Below are positions 27,618 through 37,790 of a DNA stretch of 64,000 bases, one piece after another. Numbering within the stretch: the first letter of the stretch is position 1; each line of letters opens with the position of its first letter. The position numbers and the translations under genes are program-made. The notes under the pieces were generated by a model, which saw only the letters and a list, made by a program, of their open reading frames with translations, had not been told where the DNA came from and did not search any database. Location: positions 51,548-115,547 of the forward strand of contig QCLU01000006.1 in NCBI GenBank assembly GCA_003214315.1. Reading direction: 5' to 3'. This DNA comes from Prochlorococcus sp. AG-418-D13 (GTDB lineage: Bacteria > Cyanobacteriota > Cyanobacteriia > PCC-6307 > Cyanobiaceae).

Positions 27618-28691
27618 CTAATCATCTGCCCAAATATATTTGGTTAATTCTTCTGAAGGCGGTTCGGGTGCTTCAATAGCATTTTTAACTGACTCGGATA
27701 TCTCTGTATCAATTTTCTTTTCAATAATTTTTAATTCTTCTTCCACAGCGAATTTACCTTCAATAATTTCTTTGGCTAATTTCTTAATAGGATCTCTTTT
27801 TCCCCAAAACTCCTTTTCTTTTTCAGACCTTAATTCATCTGGATCTGCAAGAGAATGCCCTCTATATCTATAAGTTAAACATTCTAAAAGTGTTGGACCT
27901 TCTCCTGCTCTAGCGCGCTCAATTGCTCTTTGCGCTGCTCCTCTTACTGCTAATACATCCATTCCATCAACTTCCTCGCCGTGCATACCAAAAGCAGACG
28001 CTTTTCTCCAGATTTCAGGATTACTAGTAGCTCTATCATGAGCCATACCAATAGCCCATTTATTATTTTCAACAACAAAAATTATGGGTAATTTCCATAA
28101 CTGGGCCATATTTAAGCATTCAAAAAACTGTCCATTATTGCAAGTCCCATCCCCAAAGAATGCTGCAGTTACGGCATCACTATTACTATTACCAGCAACT
28201 TCCTTTTTGTATTTACTTGAAAAGGCTGCCCCCAAGGCAACTGGAATTCCCTCTCCAATAAATGCATATCCTCCGAGTAGGTGATGCTCTCTTGAAAATA
28301 AGTGCATGGATCCTCCTCGACCTTTGCTACAACCAGTAGCTTTCCCAAAAAGTTCACTCATTACTTCAAATGAGGGAACACCCGCACTTAGTGCATGAAC
28401 ATGATCTCGATAGGTACTGCAAAACCAATCATGTTTCTTTTTCATGGCGCCAATTACTCCCGTGCTTATAGCCTCTTGACCGTTATATAAATGAACGAAA
28501 CCAAACATTTTTCCTCTGTAATACATTTCTGCACACTTATCTTCAAACCTACGACCAAGCGTCATGTCTTCATAAAGAAATAATCCGGTTTCTCGATCTA
28601 ATTCGGCTTTTTTTATGTCTTGAAGATTTAAGATTCTCTCTACGTGTGTTTCCAAGAAAAATACCTTAACGAAGTTTTGATTTGTTAACAT
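27618..28691 (-). CDS. pdhA: Pyruvate dehydrogenase E1 component, alpha subunit
   Basis: Thiamin-diphosphate enzyme decarboxylating pyruvate; the E3 partner lpdA is at 17651. The 357-residue protein carries the TPP motif [15 protein letters not shown] with its closing ENN, as well as [31 protein letters not shown] and [15 protein letters not shown], the phosphorylation-loop region of the E1 alpha family. The first ~15 residues (to about HVERIL) look like an extension, and the true start may be slightly downstream. No beta-subunit gene is adjacent. Confidence 0.93.
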   Translation of the reverse strand: MLTNQNFVKVFFLETHVERILNLQDIKKAELDRETGLFLYEDMTLGRRFEDKCAEMYYRGKMFGFVHLYNGQEAISTGVIGAMKKKHDWFCSTYRDHVHALSAGVPSFEVMSELFGKATGCSKGRGGSMHLFSREHHLLGGYAFIGEGIPVALGAAFSSKYKKEVAGNSNSDAVTAAFFGDGTCNNGQFFECLNMAQLWKLPIIFVVENNKWAIGMAHDRATSNPEIWRKASAFGMHGEEVDGMDVLAVRGAAQRAIERARAGEGPTLLECLTYRYRGHSLADPDELRSEKEKEFWGKRDPIKKLAKEIIEGKFAVEEELKIIEKKIDTEISESVKNAIEAPEPPSEELTKYIWADD

Positions 28692-28804
28692 TCTAAGCTG
28701 TGAAGGGCGATTTTCATGATTTTTTTTAATAACTCTGTAAGACCCTGTGAAAAAATTTTTTAACTTGATAAAATTTATCTAAGAATTTTCAATAGGATAT
28801 TTGC

Positions 28805-30907
28805 TTGGAACTTCCTTTAGACCATTTTCGTTTAATTGGCGTAAGCCCCTCTGCAACTTCTGAGGAAATATTAAGGGCGTTTCAATTGCGTTTAGATAAA
28901 ACTCCTGATGAAGGTTTTACTTATGAAGTTTTAACCCAAAGATCTGAGTTGCTTCGCCTCACTGCCGATCTACTTACAGATCCAGAAAGCAGAAGAGAGT
29001 ATGAAAATTTGTTATTAAATGGCAAGTCTGGATTGGATTTTTCCTCAAATAGAGAAGTAGCAGGATTAATACTTCTTTGGGAATCGGGTTTACCAAAAGA
29101 TGCTTTTAAAATCACGAGAAAAGTATTGCAGCCCCCACAAACTCCAGCTTTAGGTAGTAGTAGAGAAGCTGATTTAACATTATTGGCTGCTTTAACAGCT
29201 AGAGATTCTGCAATTCAAGAACAACAGCTTAGATCCTATTCGAACGCGGCAGACTTTTTAAATGAAGGTATACAACTTCTACAAAGAATGGGAAAGCTTG
29301 GGGACTTAAGAAAAGAACTTGAAGAAGATTTGGTTGCTTTGCTTCCTTACAGAATCCTGGATCTACTTAGTAGGGATCTAAATGATCAAGAGTCTCATAA
29401 AAAAGGCTTAAGTATGTTGGAAAATTTAATAATCAAAAGAGGTGGTTTGGAGGGTAATAACGAATCTGAATATAAAGATTATTTAAATCAGCAAGAGTTT
29501 GAATCTTTTTTTCAACAAATTAAGCCATTTTTGACAGTGCAAGAACAGATTGATTTATTTCTTGAATTACAAAAAAGAGGATCATTAGAAGCAGGATTTT
29601 TAGCTTTTCTATCTTTAACAGCTATTGGTTTCTCTGGAAGAAAGCCGGAAAAATTATTTGAAGCGAGGAGGATTTTAAAGAAACTAAATTTATCCGGTCT
29701 TGATTCAATGCCTCTAGTTGGTTCTTTAGACTTGCTTTTAGCTGATATTGACCAGGCCTCTGCAAGGTTTTCAAGTAGTTCTGATGAAAATTTACGAGAT
29801 TGGCTTAATAATTATCCTGGAAATAAGTTAGAAGCGATATGTATTTTCTGTAAAAATTGGTTAGAGAATGATGTTTTAGTTGGATATAGAGATATTGACT
29901 CAAAAGAGGTAGATTTAGATTCTTGGTTTGAAGATAGGGAAATTCAAGAATTTATTGAAAAATTAGAAAAGAAATCAAATAAAATTGCAATTAGACCAAA
30001 TCTTCAGAACCAACAAATTGAGAAGGAATCTGTCACAAAAACGACTGAAGATTTTGATAATTTATTAGGCAATATTGATGAGAGGAGATTACCTTGGCCT
30101 GGTGGCATAAAACAAGATTATGAAAAGGTTGAAATCAAAGAAAACCAATTCAATGAGGAATACTTTAAGAAAAAACCAATAGAGTTTTATAATTTTTTAA
30201 TTGAAAAAATTGCCGAATTAAAGTTTAGTTTTGGAGAATTCTTAAATGATAAAGAGATTATTAATCGGTCACCTTATTTAATTTATATTTATGCGTTTTT
30301 GATTTTATTTGCATTTGGTATTGGGATTGGATTTTTAAGAAATAATTTAAAAAAATCAATTCAGGAAGTAACAATTGCCGAAAAACCCCTAGTTGCAATA
30401 GATAAAAATTCAAAGCCTAATGAGAAAGTTGTTCAAGAAATAAAAAAAAATCCTTCCAGCCAATTGAATTCTATTCCTGACAAATCTACTCCAATTATTT
30501 CCTATGAATTCAAAGAACTTAATACCCCTTCACCTTCATTGGCAGATATAAGGAATTTAATTAATGGATGGCTCCTAAGTAAAAGTAATTACTTAGCGGG
30601 AAAGAGTGAAATTAATCTTATTAATATAGTTAGTAAAGGTTTGATTGATAGAACAATCGAAGAAAGACAGAACGATATAAAGAAGGGAATTTATAAAGAA
30701 ATCAATTCCCAAATACGTAAAATTGATTTGGAATCGCAAACTTCATCTAGGATAGTTGTTTTAGTTGAATTAAATTATCTAGAGAGAATAGTAAAGAATT
30801 CTGGGGAATTTGTTAATGAAACATCATTGATTCCACTTAAAGTTAAATATATTTTGGGTTTTTCAAATAAATCATGGAAATTGGTTGATTTCGTGAGTGG
30901 TTTGTAA
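28805..30907 (+). CDS. ftn2: Ftn2/ZipN/ARC6-type cell division protein
   Basis: Cyanobacterial homologue of plastid ARC6; it anchors FtsZ to the membrane. The 700-residue protein starts with a J-like domain (HFRLIGVSPSATSEEILRAFQLR, residues 5-70), then a long helical region with TPR-like character. One membrane helix lies at about residues 492-510 (YLIYIYAFLILFAFGIGIG), followed by a linker and a C-terminal IMS domain (about 580-700) ending in WKLVDFVSGL. The start is TTG at 28805. It does not cluster with ftsZ (4368), but the product is its expected partner through the FtsZ C-terminal peptide. Confidence 0.87.
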   Translation: MELPLDHFRLIGVSPSATSEEILRAFQLRLDKTPDEGFTYEVLTQRSELLRLTADLLTDPESRREYENLLLNGKSGLDFSSNREVAGLILLWESGLPKDAFKITRKVLQPPQTPALGSSREADLTLLAALTARDSAIQEQQLRSYSNAADFLNEGIQLLQRMGKLGDLRKELEEDLVALLPYRILDLLSRDLNDQESHKKGLSMLENLIIKRGGLEGNNESEYKDYLNQQEFESFFQQIKPFLTVQEQIDLFLELQKRGSLEAGFLAFLSLTAIGFSGRKPEKLFEARRILKKLNLSGLDSMPLVGSLDLLLADIDQASARFSSSSDENLRDWLNNYPGNKLEAICIFCKNWLENDVLVGYRDIDSKEVDLDSWFEDREIQEFIEKLEKKSNKIAIRPNLQNQQIEKESVTKTTEDFDNLLGNIDERRLPWPGGIKQDYEKVEIKENQFNEEYFKKKPIEFYNFLIEKIAELKFSFGEFLNDKEIINRSPYLIYIYAFLILFAFGIGIGFLRNNLKKSIQEVTIAEKPLVAIDKNSKPNEKVVQEIKKNPSSQLNSIPDKSTPIISYEFKELNTPSPSLADIRNLINGWLLSKSNYLAGKSEINLINIVSKGLIDRTIEERQNDIKKGIYKEINSQIRKIDLESQTSSRIVVLVELNYLERIVKNSGEFVNETSLIPLKVKYILGFSNKSWKLVDFVSGL

Positions 30908-30954
30908 GTATAAACTTCGAGATCATCTATAATATTTAAAAATTCTTTTTAATA

Positions 30955-32379
30955 ATGTTTGATGAACTCTCATCACGCTTTGAAGACGCAGTAAAAGGTT
31001 TAAGAGGCGAAGCAAAAATTAGTGAAAATAATATCAATGATGCCCTGAATCAGGTAAAAAGAGCACTTCTTGATGCAGATGTTAGTTTATCTGTAGTAAA
31101 AGAATTTATATCAGATGTTAAAGATAAAGCCATCGGAGAAGAAGTGGTTAGGGGTGTAAACCCAGGTCAAAAATTTATTGAAGTTGTAAATAAAGAATTG
31201 GTTAGCATTATGGGGAATGAAAATTCTCCATTAAACGAAAATGAAAATAGCCCCACTGTTATTTTAATGGCAGGTCTTCAGGGAGCTGGTAAAACAACTG
31301 CAACAGGAAAATTAGGCCTTTATTTAAAGGAAAAAGAAAAGAAGGTTCTTTTGGTGGCTGCAGATATTTATCGACCAGCAGCTGTTGAACAACTTAAAAC
31401 ATTAGGTAGTCAATATGACCTGGAAGTTTTTTCAGCTATAGAAAAAAATAGCAAACCAGAAGAAATAACGAAGGATGCATTGAATTATGCGAATGAAAAT
31501 AATTTTAACTCGATAATTATTGACACTGCAGGAAGATTGCAAATTGATGATTTAATGATGAGTGAAATGGTTCGGATAAAAGAAGTTTCTAATCCTGATG
31601 AAGTTTTGCTTGTTGTTGATTCAATGATTGGGCAAGAAGCTGCAGATTTAACAAAGTCATTTCATGAAAAAGTAGGAATTTCAGGGGCGATATTAACTAA
31701 GTTGGATGGAGACTCAAGAGGAGGAGCTGCTTTATCAATAAGAAAAATAAGTGGTAAGCCAATCAAATTTATAGGGGTAGGTGAAAAAATAGAGGCACTG
31801 CAACCATTTCACCCTGAGAGAATGGCCAGCAGAATTTTAGGCATGGGTGATGTATTGACACTTGTTGAAAAAGCCCAAAAAGAAGTTGAACTTGCTGATG
31901 CAGAAGCGATGCAAAAGAAACTTCAAGAAGCGACTTTTGACTTTAATGATTTTGTTAAGCAAATGAGATTAATTAAAAGGATGGGATCACTTGGTGGATT
32001 GATTAAATTGATCCCTGGAATGAATAAAATCGATGATGGGATGATAAAAGATGGAGAAGATCAACTTAAGAAAATAGAATCTATGATTTCTTCAATGACT
32101 CTTGAGGAAAAACAAAAACCTGAAGTTCTTGCTGCTCAGCCTTCAAGAAGACAAAGAATCGCTCAGGGTAGCGGTTATGAAGCAAAAGATGTAGATAAAG
32201 TATTAGCTGATTTTCAAAGAATGAGAGGCTTTATGAAACAAATGTCAAACGGAGGCATGCCAGGAATGGGAGGAATGCCAGGAATGGGAGGAATGCCAGG
32301 AATGGGAGGGATGAGTGGTAATAAGCCAATGAAAAAACAAAAAAATAATAAAAAGAAAAAAGGTTTTGCCGATTTATAG
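30955..32379 (+). CDS. ffh: Signal recognition particle protein Ffh
   Basis: SRP54 GTPase that binds signal peptides and the SRP RNA (encoded at 4259). Residues about 1-90 form the N domain. The G domain has GLQGAGKTTATGKL, DTAGR, TKLDGDSRGG, and the M domain follows with its RNA-binding helices (PSRRQRIAQGSG). The C-terminal tail carries a Gly-Met-Pro repeat (GMPGMG units) before a Lys-rich end, giving 474 residues. It is followed 54 bases later by rpsP on the same strand. Confidence 0.96.
   Translation: MFDELSSRFEDAVKGLRGEAKISENNINDALNQVKRALLDADVSLSVVKEFISDVKDKAIGEEVVRGVNPGQKFIEVVNKELVSIMGNENSPLNENENSPTVILMAGLQGAGKTTATGKLGLYLKEKEKKVLLVAADIYRPAAVEQLKTLGSQYDLEVFSAIEKNSKPEEITKDALNYANENNFNSIIIDTAGRLQIDDLMMSEMVRIKEVSNPDEVLLVVDSMIGQEAADLTKSFHEKVGISGAILTKLDGDSRGGAALSIRKISGKPIKFIGVGEKIEALQPFHPERMASRILGMGDVLTLVEKAQKEVELADAEAMQKKLQEATFDFNDFVKQMRLIKRMGSLGGLIKLIPGMNKIDDGMIKDGEDQLKKIESMISSMTLEEKQKPEVLAAQPSRRQRIAQGSGYEAKDVDKVLADFQRMRGFMKQMSNGGMPGMGGMPGMGGMPGMGGMSGNKPMKKQKNNKKKKGFADL
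32251..32313 (+). repeat. 18-base tandem repeat inside ffh
   Basis: About three and a half copies of an 18-base unit (GGAATGCCAGGAATGGGA) encode the GMPGMG repeats of the Ffh C-terminal tail. Copies are nearly identical, so the copy number may vary between strains by slippage. Methionine-rich tails are common in Ffh. Confidence 0.85.
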
Positions 32380-32433
32380 TTTCTATATTTTTACCTTTAA
32401 ATGATATTATTATTGAAAACGCATTAATTTAAG

Positions 32434-32799
32434 ATGATTAAATTGCGCCTTAAGCGCTTTGGAAAGAAAAAAGAGGCAAGTTTCAGAATTGTTGCATGCA
32501 ATAGTACTTCCAGAAGAGATGGTAGACCTCTACAAGAACTAGGTTTTTATAATCCAAGGACTAAGGAAACCAGGCTTGATACAGAAGCTTTGAGAACAAG
32601 ACTTACTCAGGGTGCTCAGCCAACTGATGTTGTGAGAACTTTATTAGAAAAGGGTGGGTTATTAGAAAAAACAGAAAGACCCTCTATCGCAATTGGTAAA
32701 GCAAAGTTAGAGAAGGAAAAATTAGCTAAGGCTAAAACTAAAAAAGAAGAAAATGATAGTACTAAAGCTGAAAGCGAGAGTAATGAAGCTGAAAGCTAG
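32434..32799 (+). CDS. rpsP: 30S ribosomal protein S16
   Basis: Small-subunit protein S16. The first ~82 residues are the complete S16 domain ([43 protein letters not shown]). A further ~39 residues form a Lys/Glu/Ser-rich tail, which makes the protein 121 residues; similar charged tails occur in cyanobacterial S16. It lies between ffh and phoH with short gaps on the same strand. Confidence 0.96.
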   Translation: MIKLRLKRFGKKKEASFRIVACNSTSRRDGRPLQELGFYNPRTKETRLDTEALRTRLTQGAQPTDVVRTLLEKGGLLEKTERPSIAIGKAKLEKEKLAKAKTKKEENDSTKAESESNEAES

Positions 32800-32829
32800 T
32801 GATTTGATAAATTTTTATTCAATAACTAG

Positions 32830-33786
32830 ATGAAGGAAGTTTCCAAAACTGGTCACTTCACTATAGATTTGCCAAGCTCTGATGCTGCTACAGCATTATC
32901 TGGACCTGGTAATTCTTTCTTAAAAAAATTTGAGTCTCTTACAGGAGTTTCTTTAACTATTAGAGGCTTACAACTTGAGATGAACGGTGTCATATCTAAA
33001 ATTGAGAGAGCCTCAGCATTAGTAGAACTAACAAGACCAATTTGGGAACAAGGGTTAGAAGTCCCAGAGGTAGATCTTAAAGCGGCTTTAAGTTCTTTAA
33101 ATATGGGCGAATCGTCTTCACATGCTGAACTTGGGAAGAAAGTCCTTGCGCGTTCCAAAGAAGGAAGATATTTAAGACCAAGAACTATAAGGCAAAAAGA
33201 ATATGTTGAATCAATTGAAAACTTTGATCTTACTTTCGCAATTGGCCCAGCTGGAACTGGTAAGACATTTTTAGCAACTGTTTGCGCGGCACGACTATTG
33301 AACGAGAAAAAAATTGAAAAAATTGTTTTAACCAGACCAGCTGTAGAAGCTGGTGAAAGTTTGGGATTTCTACCTGGTGATTTGCAACAAAAAGTAGATC
33401 CATATTTAAGACCCCTATTTGATTCTTTAAATAGTATTTTTGGGTTTGATAGAACAAATTCGTTAATCGAAAAGGGAATTATTGAAGTTGCACCTTTAGC
33501 ATTTATGAGAGGCAGAACATTAGACAATTCCATAATTATCCTAGATGAAGCACAAAATACTACTTGCTCTCAAATGAGAATGTTTTTAACAAGATTGGGT
33601 GATAGATCTAAAATGGTTGTAAACGGAGATATTACACAAATTGATTTAAAAAAAGATCAGGAAAGCGGCCTCATCGAAGCATCGAGAATTTTCTCTAAAA
33701 CTCAAGGTATAAAAATTTGTTATTTAACTGTTGAAGACGTAGTTCGTCATCCTTTAGTTCAGAAAATTATTGAGGCTTATCAATAA
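32830..33786 (+). CDS. phoH: PhoH-family ATPase
   Basis: P-loop protein of the PhoH family, linked elsewhere to phosphate starvation and RNA metabolism. The 318 residues have a ~120-residue N-terminal domain, then FAIGPAGTGKTFLATVCAA (Walker A), KIVLTRPAVEAGESLGFLPGD, SIIILDEAQNTT (Walker B) and KMVVNGDITQID. This matches the PhoH/YbeZ group. No Pho box is visible upstream and the gene follows rpsP by 30 bases, so constitutive expression with the ribosomal gene is plausible. Confidence 0.92.
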   Translation: MKEVSKTGHFTIDLPSSDAATALSGPGNSFLKKFESLTGVSLTIRGLQLEMNGVISKIERASALVELTRPIWEQGLEVPEVDLKAALSSLNMGESSSHAELGKKVLARSKEGRYLRPRTIRQKEYVESIENFDLTFAIGPAGTGKTFLATVCAARLLNEKKIEKIVLTRPAVEAGESLGFLPGDLQQKVDPYLRPLFDSLNSIFGFDRTNSLIEKGIIEVAPLAFMRGRTLDNSIIILDEAQNTTCSQMRMFLTRLGDRSKMVVNGDITQIDLKKDQESGLIEASRIFSKTQGIKICYLTVEDVVRHPLVQKIIEAYQ

Positions 33787-33859
33787 CTTTATAACTCTGG
33801 AGATCCGTACCCTGAAATTTTAAAAATCAAGTAGAATATGTACATATTTAATAAAAAAA

Positions 33860-34597
33860 ATGCCAGCAAGTAGTAATTTCAATCAAGCTATTCGTGAAGC
33901 ACAAACAAGTTCAATTGTTGGACCTAATGTTGTTCAAAAAGCTTTACCTTACGTAGGTGGAGGTATGGTTCTTACTTCTTTAGGGGTTTTAGCAGGTGTC
34001 TCACTCATAGCAACAAATCCTGGGCTTTTTCAGCCTCTTTCAATAGTTGCATTAATTGCAGAATTGATTTTGTTTTTTATAGCCACAAGTGCTGCAAATA
34101 ATGCAAATAATGCAAAGGCCCTACCCTTGTTGACAGGATTTAGTTTGTTAACTGGATTCACCTTAAGTGGAATAGTTGCTTTAGCAATAGGAACAATTGG
34201 TATTGGTTCTGTTGGAACAGCTGCCTTAGCCACTGGTATAACTTTCGTTATTGCCTCTTACACTGGCCAAAGAATGAGTGATAGTGTTGGTCAAGCACTA
34301 AGCGGAGTAGTTGGTCTTGGATTGATAGGTCTGCTTATAGCAATGTTTGTCCAATTAATTGGAGGATTCTTTGCTCCAGGAGTTTTTGGAGGTTCAGGAC
34401 TCGAATTGATAATTGCAGGATTTGGAACTGTCTTATTTGTTGCAATGTCTTTTGTTGATTTCTATACAATGCCAAGAAGATATAATGATGATCAATACCT
34501 TGCAGGAGCTTTAGGTATGTATCTAACTTATATAAATCTTTTTGTTTTTATATTGAGATTAATGATTGCACTACAAGGCGGTGGAAGAAGAGACTAA
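33860..34597 (+). CDS. Bax inhibitor-1 / YccA-family membrane protein
   Basis: Integral membrane protein with seven hydrophobic segments over 245 residues, typical of the BI-1 (UPF0005) family. Family features include SLLTGFTLSGIVALAIG and the C-terminal DFYTMPRRYNDDQYLAGALGMYLTYINLFVFILRL, where small-residue and acidic positions are conserved. Some bacterial members conduct calcium, but nothing here proves that role. A good terminator follows at 34622. Confidence 0.85.
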   Translation: MPASSNFNQAIREAQTSSIVGPNVVQKALPYVGGGMVLTSLGVLAGVSLIATNPGLFQPLSIVALIAELILFFIATSAANNANNAKALPLLTGFSLLTGFTLSGIVALAIGTIGIGSVGTAALATGITFVIASYTGQRMSDSVGQALSGVVGLGLIGLLIAMFVQLIGGFFAPGVFGGSGLELIIAGFGTVLFVAMSFVDFYTMPRRYNDDQYLAGALGMYLTYINLFVFILRLMIALQGGGRRD

Positions 34598-34621
34598 ACA
34601 GATTACGTAAATAACTAACCT

Positions 34622-34650
34622 AAAGCGTAGATTTGTTTCTACGCTTTTTT
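34622..34650. terminator. Rho-independent terminator, probably bidirectional
   Basis: Perfect 10-base stem AAAGCGTAGA (34622-34631) with TCTACGCTTT (34638-34647), a 6-base loop and a T run. It sits between the convergent BI-1 gene and the gene at 34649. The flanking A-rich start of the stem gives a T run on the opposite strand too. Confidence 0.88.
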
Positions 34651-35176
34651 AATGGGCGATATCAAGAATTTGTTTTTTTATAAATTCTTTTTGCTCTAAG
34701 TCATACTTTACTGAATTATCAAAACTATTGCCCATATCATCTAAGTCTCTAAGGACTTGATTGACAGACTTTGTAACTGACTTAGTTTCTAGCAGTTTTA
34801 AAATAGCCTTACATCTATCTGAAATGTTTTCTGATGTTATCTCATATTCATGATTATTATCTCTTCGATGAATAATAATTTGAGCGGAACTCATTATTAA
34901 ATTTTTTACTACTATTTCTGTTACAGCATCACCACCTTCGTTCAGTTTGTAAATTAGTGAAAAAGGAAGTTTATCTAACAAAAAACAATCTTTATCTGAT
35001 AAAGCGTATGCAAAAAATCCTCTAAGTCCATTTCTTGTTTTAGTTAGCTCTGCGATTCTATCTGCTAAAACCTCTTCGCTGAGTAAATCTTCACCCCACT
35101 CTTTGCACCATTGTGCGGATATGTTTATTGCTTGCGTGAACGAAGCTTCTTTTAAATTTATGGTTTTTTTTTCCAT
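34649..35176 (-). CDS. Conserved hypothetical protein (175 aa)
   Basis: Family not recognised by name. The product appears soluble, mixed alpha/beta and mildly acidic, with no signal peptide or membrane segment. Visible blocks include WCKEWGEDLLSEEVLADRIAEL, GLRGFFAYALSD, KLPFSLIYKL and a helical second half ending in KKQILDIAH. It looks like a genuine gene: regular codon use, ATG start, clean terminator downstream and divergent from era with 38 bases between. A general cyanobacterial protein is likely, with no function to propose. Confidence 0.72.
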   Translation of the reverse strand: MEKKTINLKEASFTQAINISAQWCKEWGEDLLSEEVLADRIAELTKTRNGLRGFFAYALSDKDCFLLDKLPFSLIYKLNEGGDAVTEIVVKNLIMSSAQIIIHRRDNNHEYEITSENISDRCKAILKLLETKSVTKSVNQVLRDLDDMGNSFDNSVKYDLEQKEFIKKQILDIAH

Positions 35177-35214
35177 TTTTGATCAGAATTTTATTATTGA
35201 TGCATTAAAAGTCT

Positions 35215-36126
35215 TTGGCCAATTATAGATCTGGGTTTGTAACTTTACTAGGAAGGCCAAATGTGGGTAAATCTACTTTAATAAATAAATTGATTGGAGA
35301 AAAAATTACAATTACTTCTCCAATAGCGCAAACTACTAGAAATAAATTAAAAGGAATACTTACTACAGAAAATGGCCAAATAATTTTTGTTGATACGCCA
35401 GGTGTTCATAAACCTTATCATCGACTTGGAGAGATATTAGTAAAAAACGCAAAATCTGCAATTAATGGAGTTGATATGGTAATTTTTGTAATTGATTCAA
35501 GTGAAGAACCTGGTAGAGGTGATGAATATATTTTGAACTTTCTACTCGCAAATAAAACTGAGTTTATTGTTGCATTAAATAAGTGGGATTTGGTTAATAA
35601 AGAATTTAGGAATTTACGATTAAATCAATATAGAAGATTTTTTGGAATTAATAGAAACTTTCAAGTTGTAAGTGCTTCTCAAGGAGAAGGATGTTCTGAA
35701 CTAGTCGATATGGCTCTTAATTTTCTTCCTGAGGGACCAAAACTTTATGGCGAAGAGACGATTTGCGACCAACCATTAGATAACTTATTATCTGATTTAG
35801 TAAGAGAACAGGTATTAAAAAATACAAGAGAAGAAGTACCTCATAGTGTCGCAGTAAAGATAGAAAAGAGAGAGGAAATGAAAAGGAAAAATGGAAAAGT
35901 TTTTACAGCTATTTTGGCTACTATTATTGTTGAAAGGTCCACTCAAAAAGGGATTCTTATTGGAAAGAAAGGTTCAATGTTAAAAATGATTGGTCAGTCA
36001 GCAAGATCAAATATGTCAAAATTAATTGATGGACCAGTTCACCTAGAGTTGTTTGTGAAAGTTGTTCCAAATTGGAGAAAAAAAGAATCAAGGTTAATTG
36101 AGTTTGGTTTTGAGGAAGAATTCTAG
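35215..36126 (+). CDS. era: GTPase Era
   Basis: Ribosome-assembly GTPase for the small subunit. The 303-residue protein has GRPNVGKSTL (G1), the effector Thr in ITSPIAQTTRNK, DTPGVH (G3), NKWDLV (G4) and SASQGEG (G5), then a KH domain (GILIGKKGSMLKMIGQSAR). The start is TTG at 35215 (reads LANYRSGF), as no ATG precedes the G1 motif. The stop TAG is immediately followed by the ATG of the trmD-ispF frame. Confidence 0.95.
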   Translation: MANYRSGFVTLLGRPNVGKSTLINKLIGEKITITSPIAQTTRNKLKGILTTENGQIIFVDTPGVHKPYHRLGEILVKNAKSAINGVDMVIFVIDSSEEPGRGDEYILNFLLANKTEFIVALNKWDLVNKEFRNLRLNQYRRFFGINRNFQVVSASQGEGCSELVDMALNFLPEGPKLYGEETICDQPLDNLLSDLVREQVLKNTREEVPHSVAVKIEKREEMKRKNGKVFTAILATIIVERSTQKGILIGKKGSMLKMIGQSARSNMSKLIDGPVHLELFVKVVPNWRKKESRLIEFGFEEEF

Positions 36127-37347
36127 ATGAGTGGTTTTAATTTTGATGTAATTACATTGTTCCCTAAAGCTTTTGAATTAATAAATAATTTAGGGGTCAT
36201 AACAAGAGCTCTAGATAAGAATTTGATCGATGTAAATTTACATGATTTAAGAGAATATGGAGAAGGTTCTTACAGACAAGTAGACGATAAGCCTTATGGA
36301 GGAGGAGCAGGTATGGTATTAAAACCTGAACCTATTTATAAGGCATATGAATCAATTAGAAAATCACCTAAAAGTAAAACTTTGCTGATGACCCCTCAGG
36401 GTAAAGTTTTAAAGCAAAAGGATCTTGCGAGATGGTCCACTTTGGATCAAATAATAATTATTTGTGGTCAATATGAAGGTTTTGATGAAAGGGTTAGATG
36501 TTTAGCTGATGAAGAGATATCGATAGGTGATTATGTCCTTTCTGGAGGTGAAATACCTGCTATATCAATAATTAATGGTTTGACTAGGTTATTACCAGGG
36601 ACTCTTGGTGATCCAGACTCCTTAGTCGATGAGAGTCATAATTCCTCTTTATTAGAATATCCTCAATTCACAAGGCCTTTAACTTTTAAAGATATGAAAG
36701 TGCCAGATATTTTAGTGAGCGGTAATCATGAAGAGATTAAATCGTGGAGAAGAAAAAAAAGTTTTGAAAGAACATTGGAGAGAAGAAGTGACTTAATTTC
36801 AAATGAAAACTACAAAAAATCCCCACAAAGTAAGAGAATAATAAAAGAAAATAATCAATTCATGAAATTTAGAATAGGTAATGGATACGATATTCACAGA
36901 CTAGTAGAGGATAGAGATTTAATTATTGGAGGTGTAAAATTGCATCACCCTGAAAGTTTAGGATTGGATGGGCATAGTGATGCTGATGTTTTAAGTCACT
37001 CAATAATGGATGCATTATTGGGAGCTCTTTCTTTGGGCGACATAGGAAAGTATTTTCCCCCATCTGATGAAAAATGGAAAAATGCTGATAGCTTGTTTTT
37101 GTTATCAAAAGTAATTGACTTGATAAGACAAGATGGTTGGGAAATTAATAATATTGATAGTGTTCTTGTTGCTGAAAGGCCAAAAATCATGCCACATATA
37201 AAACTAATGAAAAAAAACATTTCTGAAATTTTAAATATTGATGAAGATTTAATTGGGATTAAAGCAACCACGAATGAAAAATTGGGTCCAGAAGGGAGAG
37301 AAGAGGGTATAAGTTGCCATTCAGTAGTTCTTCTTGAGAAAAAATGA
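36127..37347 (+). CDS. trmD-ispF: TrmD-IspF fusion: tRNA (guanine-37-N1)-methyltransferase + 2-C-methyl-D-erythritol 2,4-cyclodiphosphate synthase
   Basis: One uninterrupted frame of 406 residues contains two complete enzymes. Residues 1 to ~230 are TrmD, a SPOUT methyltransferase making m1G37 ([49 protein letters not shown]). After a Lys-rich linker, residues 246-406 are IspF of the MEP isoprenoid pathway (GNGYDIHRL with metal-binding Asp and His, [34 protein letters not shown]). The ATG at 36862 begins a normal-length IspF, so separate internal initiation is possible, but no stop codon separates the parts. It overlaps the next gene by 4 bases (ATGA). Confidence 0.92.
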   Translation: MSGFNFDVITLFPKAFELINNLGVITRALDKNLIDVNLHDLREYGEGSYRQVDDKPYGGGAGMVLKPEPIYKAYESIRKSPKSKTLLMTPQGKVLKQKDLARWSTLDQIIIICGQYEGFDERVRCLADEEISIGDYVLSGGEIPAISIINGLTRLLPGTLGDPDSLVDESHNSSLLEYPQFTRPLTFKDMKVPDILVSGNHEEIKSWRRKKSFERTLERRSDLISNENYKKSPQSKRIIKENNQFMKFRIGNGYDIHRLVEDRDLIIGGVKLHHPESLGLDGHSDADVLSHSIMDALLGALSLGDIGKYFPPSDEKWKNADSLFLLSKVIDLIRQDGWEINNIDSVLVAERPKIMPHIKLMKKNISEILNIDEDLIGIKATTNEKLGPEGREEGISCHSVVLLEKK

Positions 37348-37790
37348 GATTTAATTTAAATTTGAAAAAAAAAATTCAAAGATTTTGTTTATCATTAATT
37401 TGCTTAGTAGTTTTAATTTTTCAATCTGATATTCCCAATTTAAAAGCTCTTACAATGGATAATTTTCAAAGTGAAATGGTCATAGAGGAATTAAGACTTA
37501 AAGTACCTGCTGATGTAAAAGCAGCTTGGCTAAATGCGGAAAAAGAAATATGGGAGCCATGGTTATCTTCTCAAGATGGTTTTTTGGGTAGACAATTATT
37601 TTGGGATAAAGAAAAAGAAGAAGCTTTAATATTAGTAAATTGGAAAAGTAAGAAATTATGGAAAAGCATACCAATGTCAGAAGTAAATGTAGTTCAACAA
37701 AAATTTGAAGATAATGTTAAAGCTGCTCTAAATGTAGGCGATAATCCTTTTGAATTGATTTATGAGGGAGAATTAGATAAACAAAGATGA
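37344..37790 (+). CDS. Conserved cyanobacterial hypothetical protein (TIGR03792-like)
   Basis: 148-residue protein with a basic N-terminus and one hydrophobic helix or signal ([15 protein letters not shown], residues 14-28). A compact domain follows: [53 protein letters not shown]. The pattern is an antibiotic-biosynthesis-monooxygenase-like fold and matches my recollection of the TIGR03792 family of unknown function. It sits between trmD-ispF and the CpmA-like gene with 4-base overlaps on both sides, so all three are probably translated from one message. Confidence 0.72.
   Translation: MRFNLNLKKKIQRFCLSLICLVVLIFQSDIPNLKALTMDNFQSEMVIEELRLKVPADVKAAWLNAEKEIWEPWLSSQDGFLGRQLFWDKEKEEALILVNWKSKKLWKSIPMSEVNVVQQKFEDNVKAALNVGDNPFELIYEGELDKQR

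Noticed and set aside
32853..33533. 226-codon frame on the minus strand inside phoH
   Set aside because: It lies entirely antisense to the well-supported phoH gene and shows no motifs.
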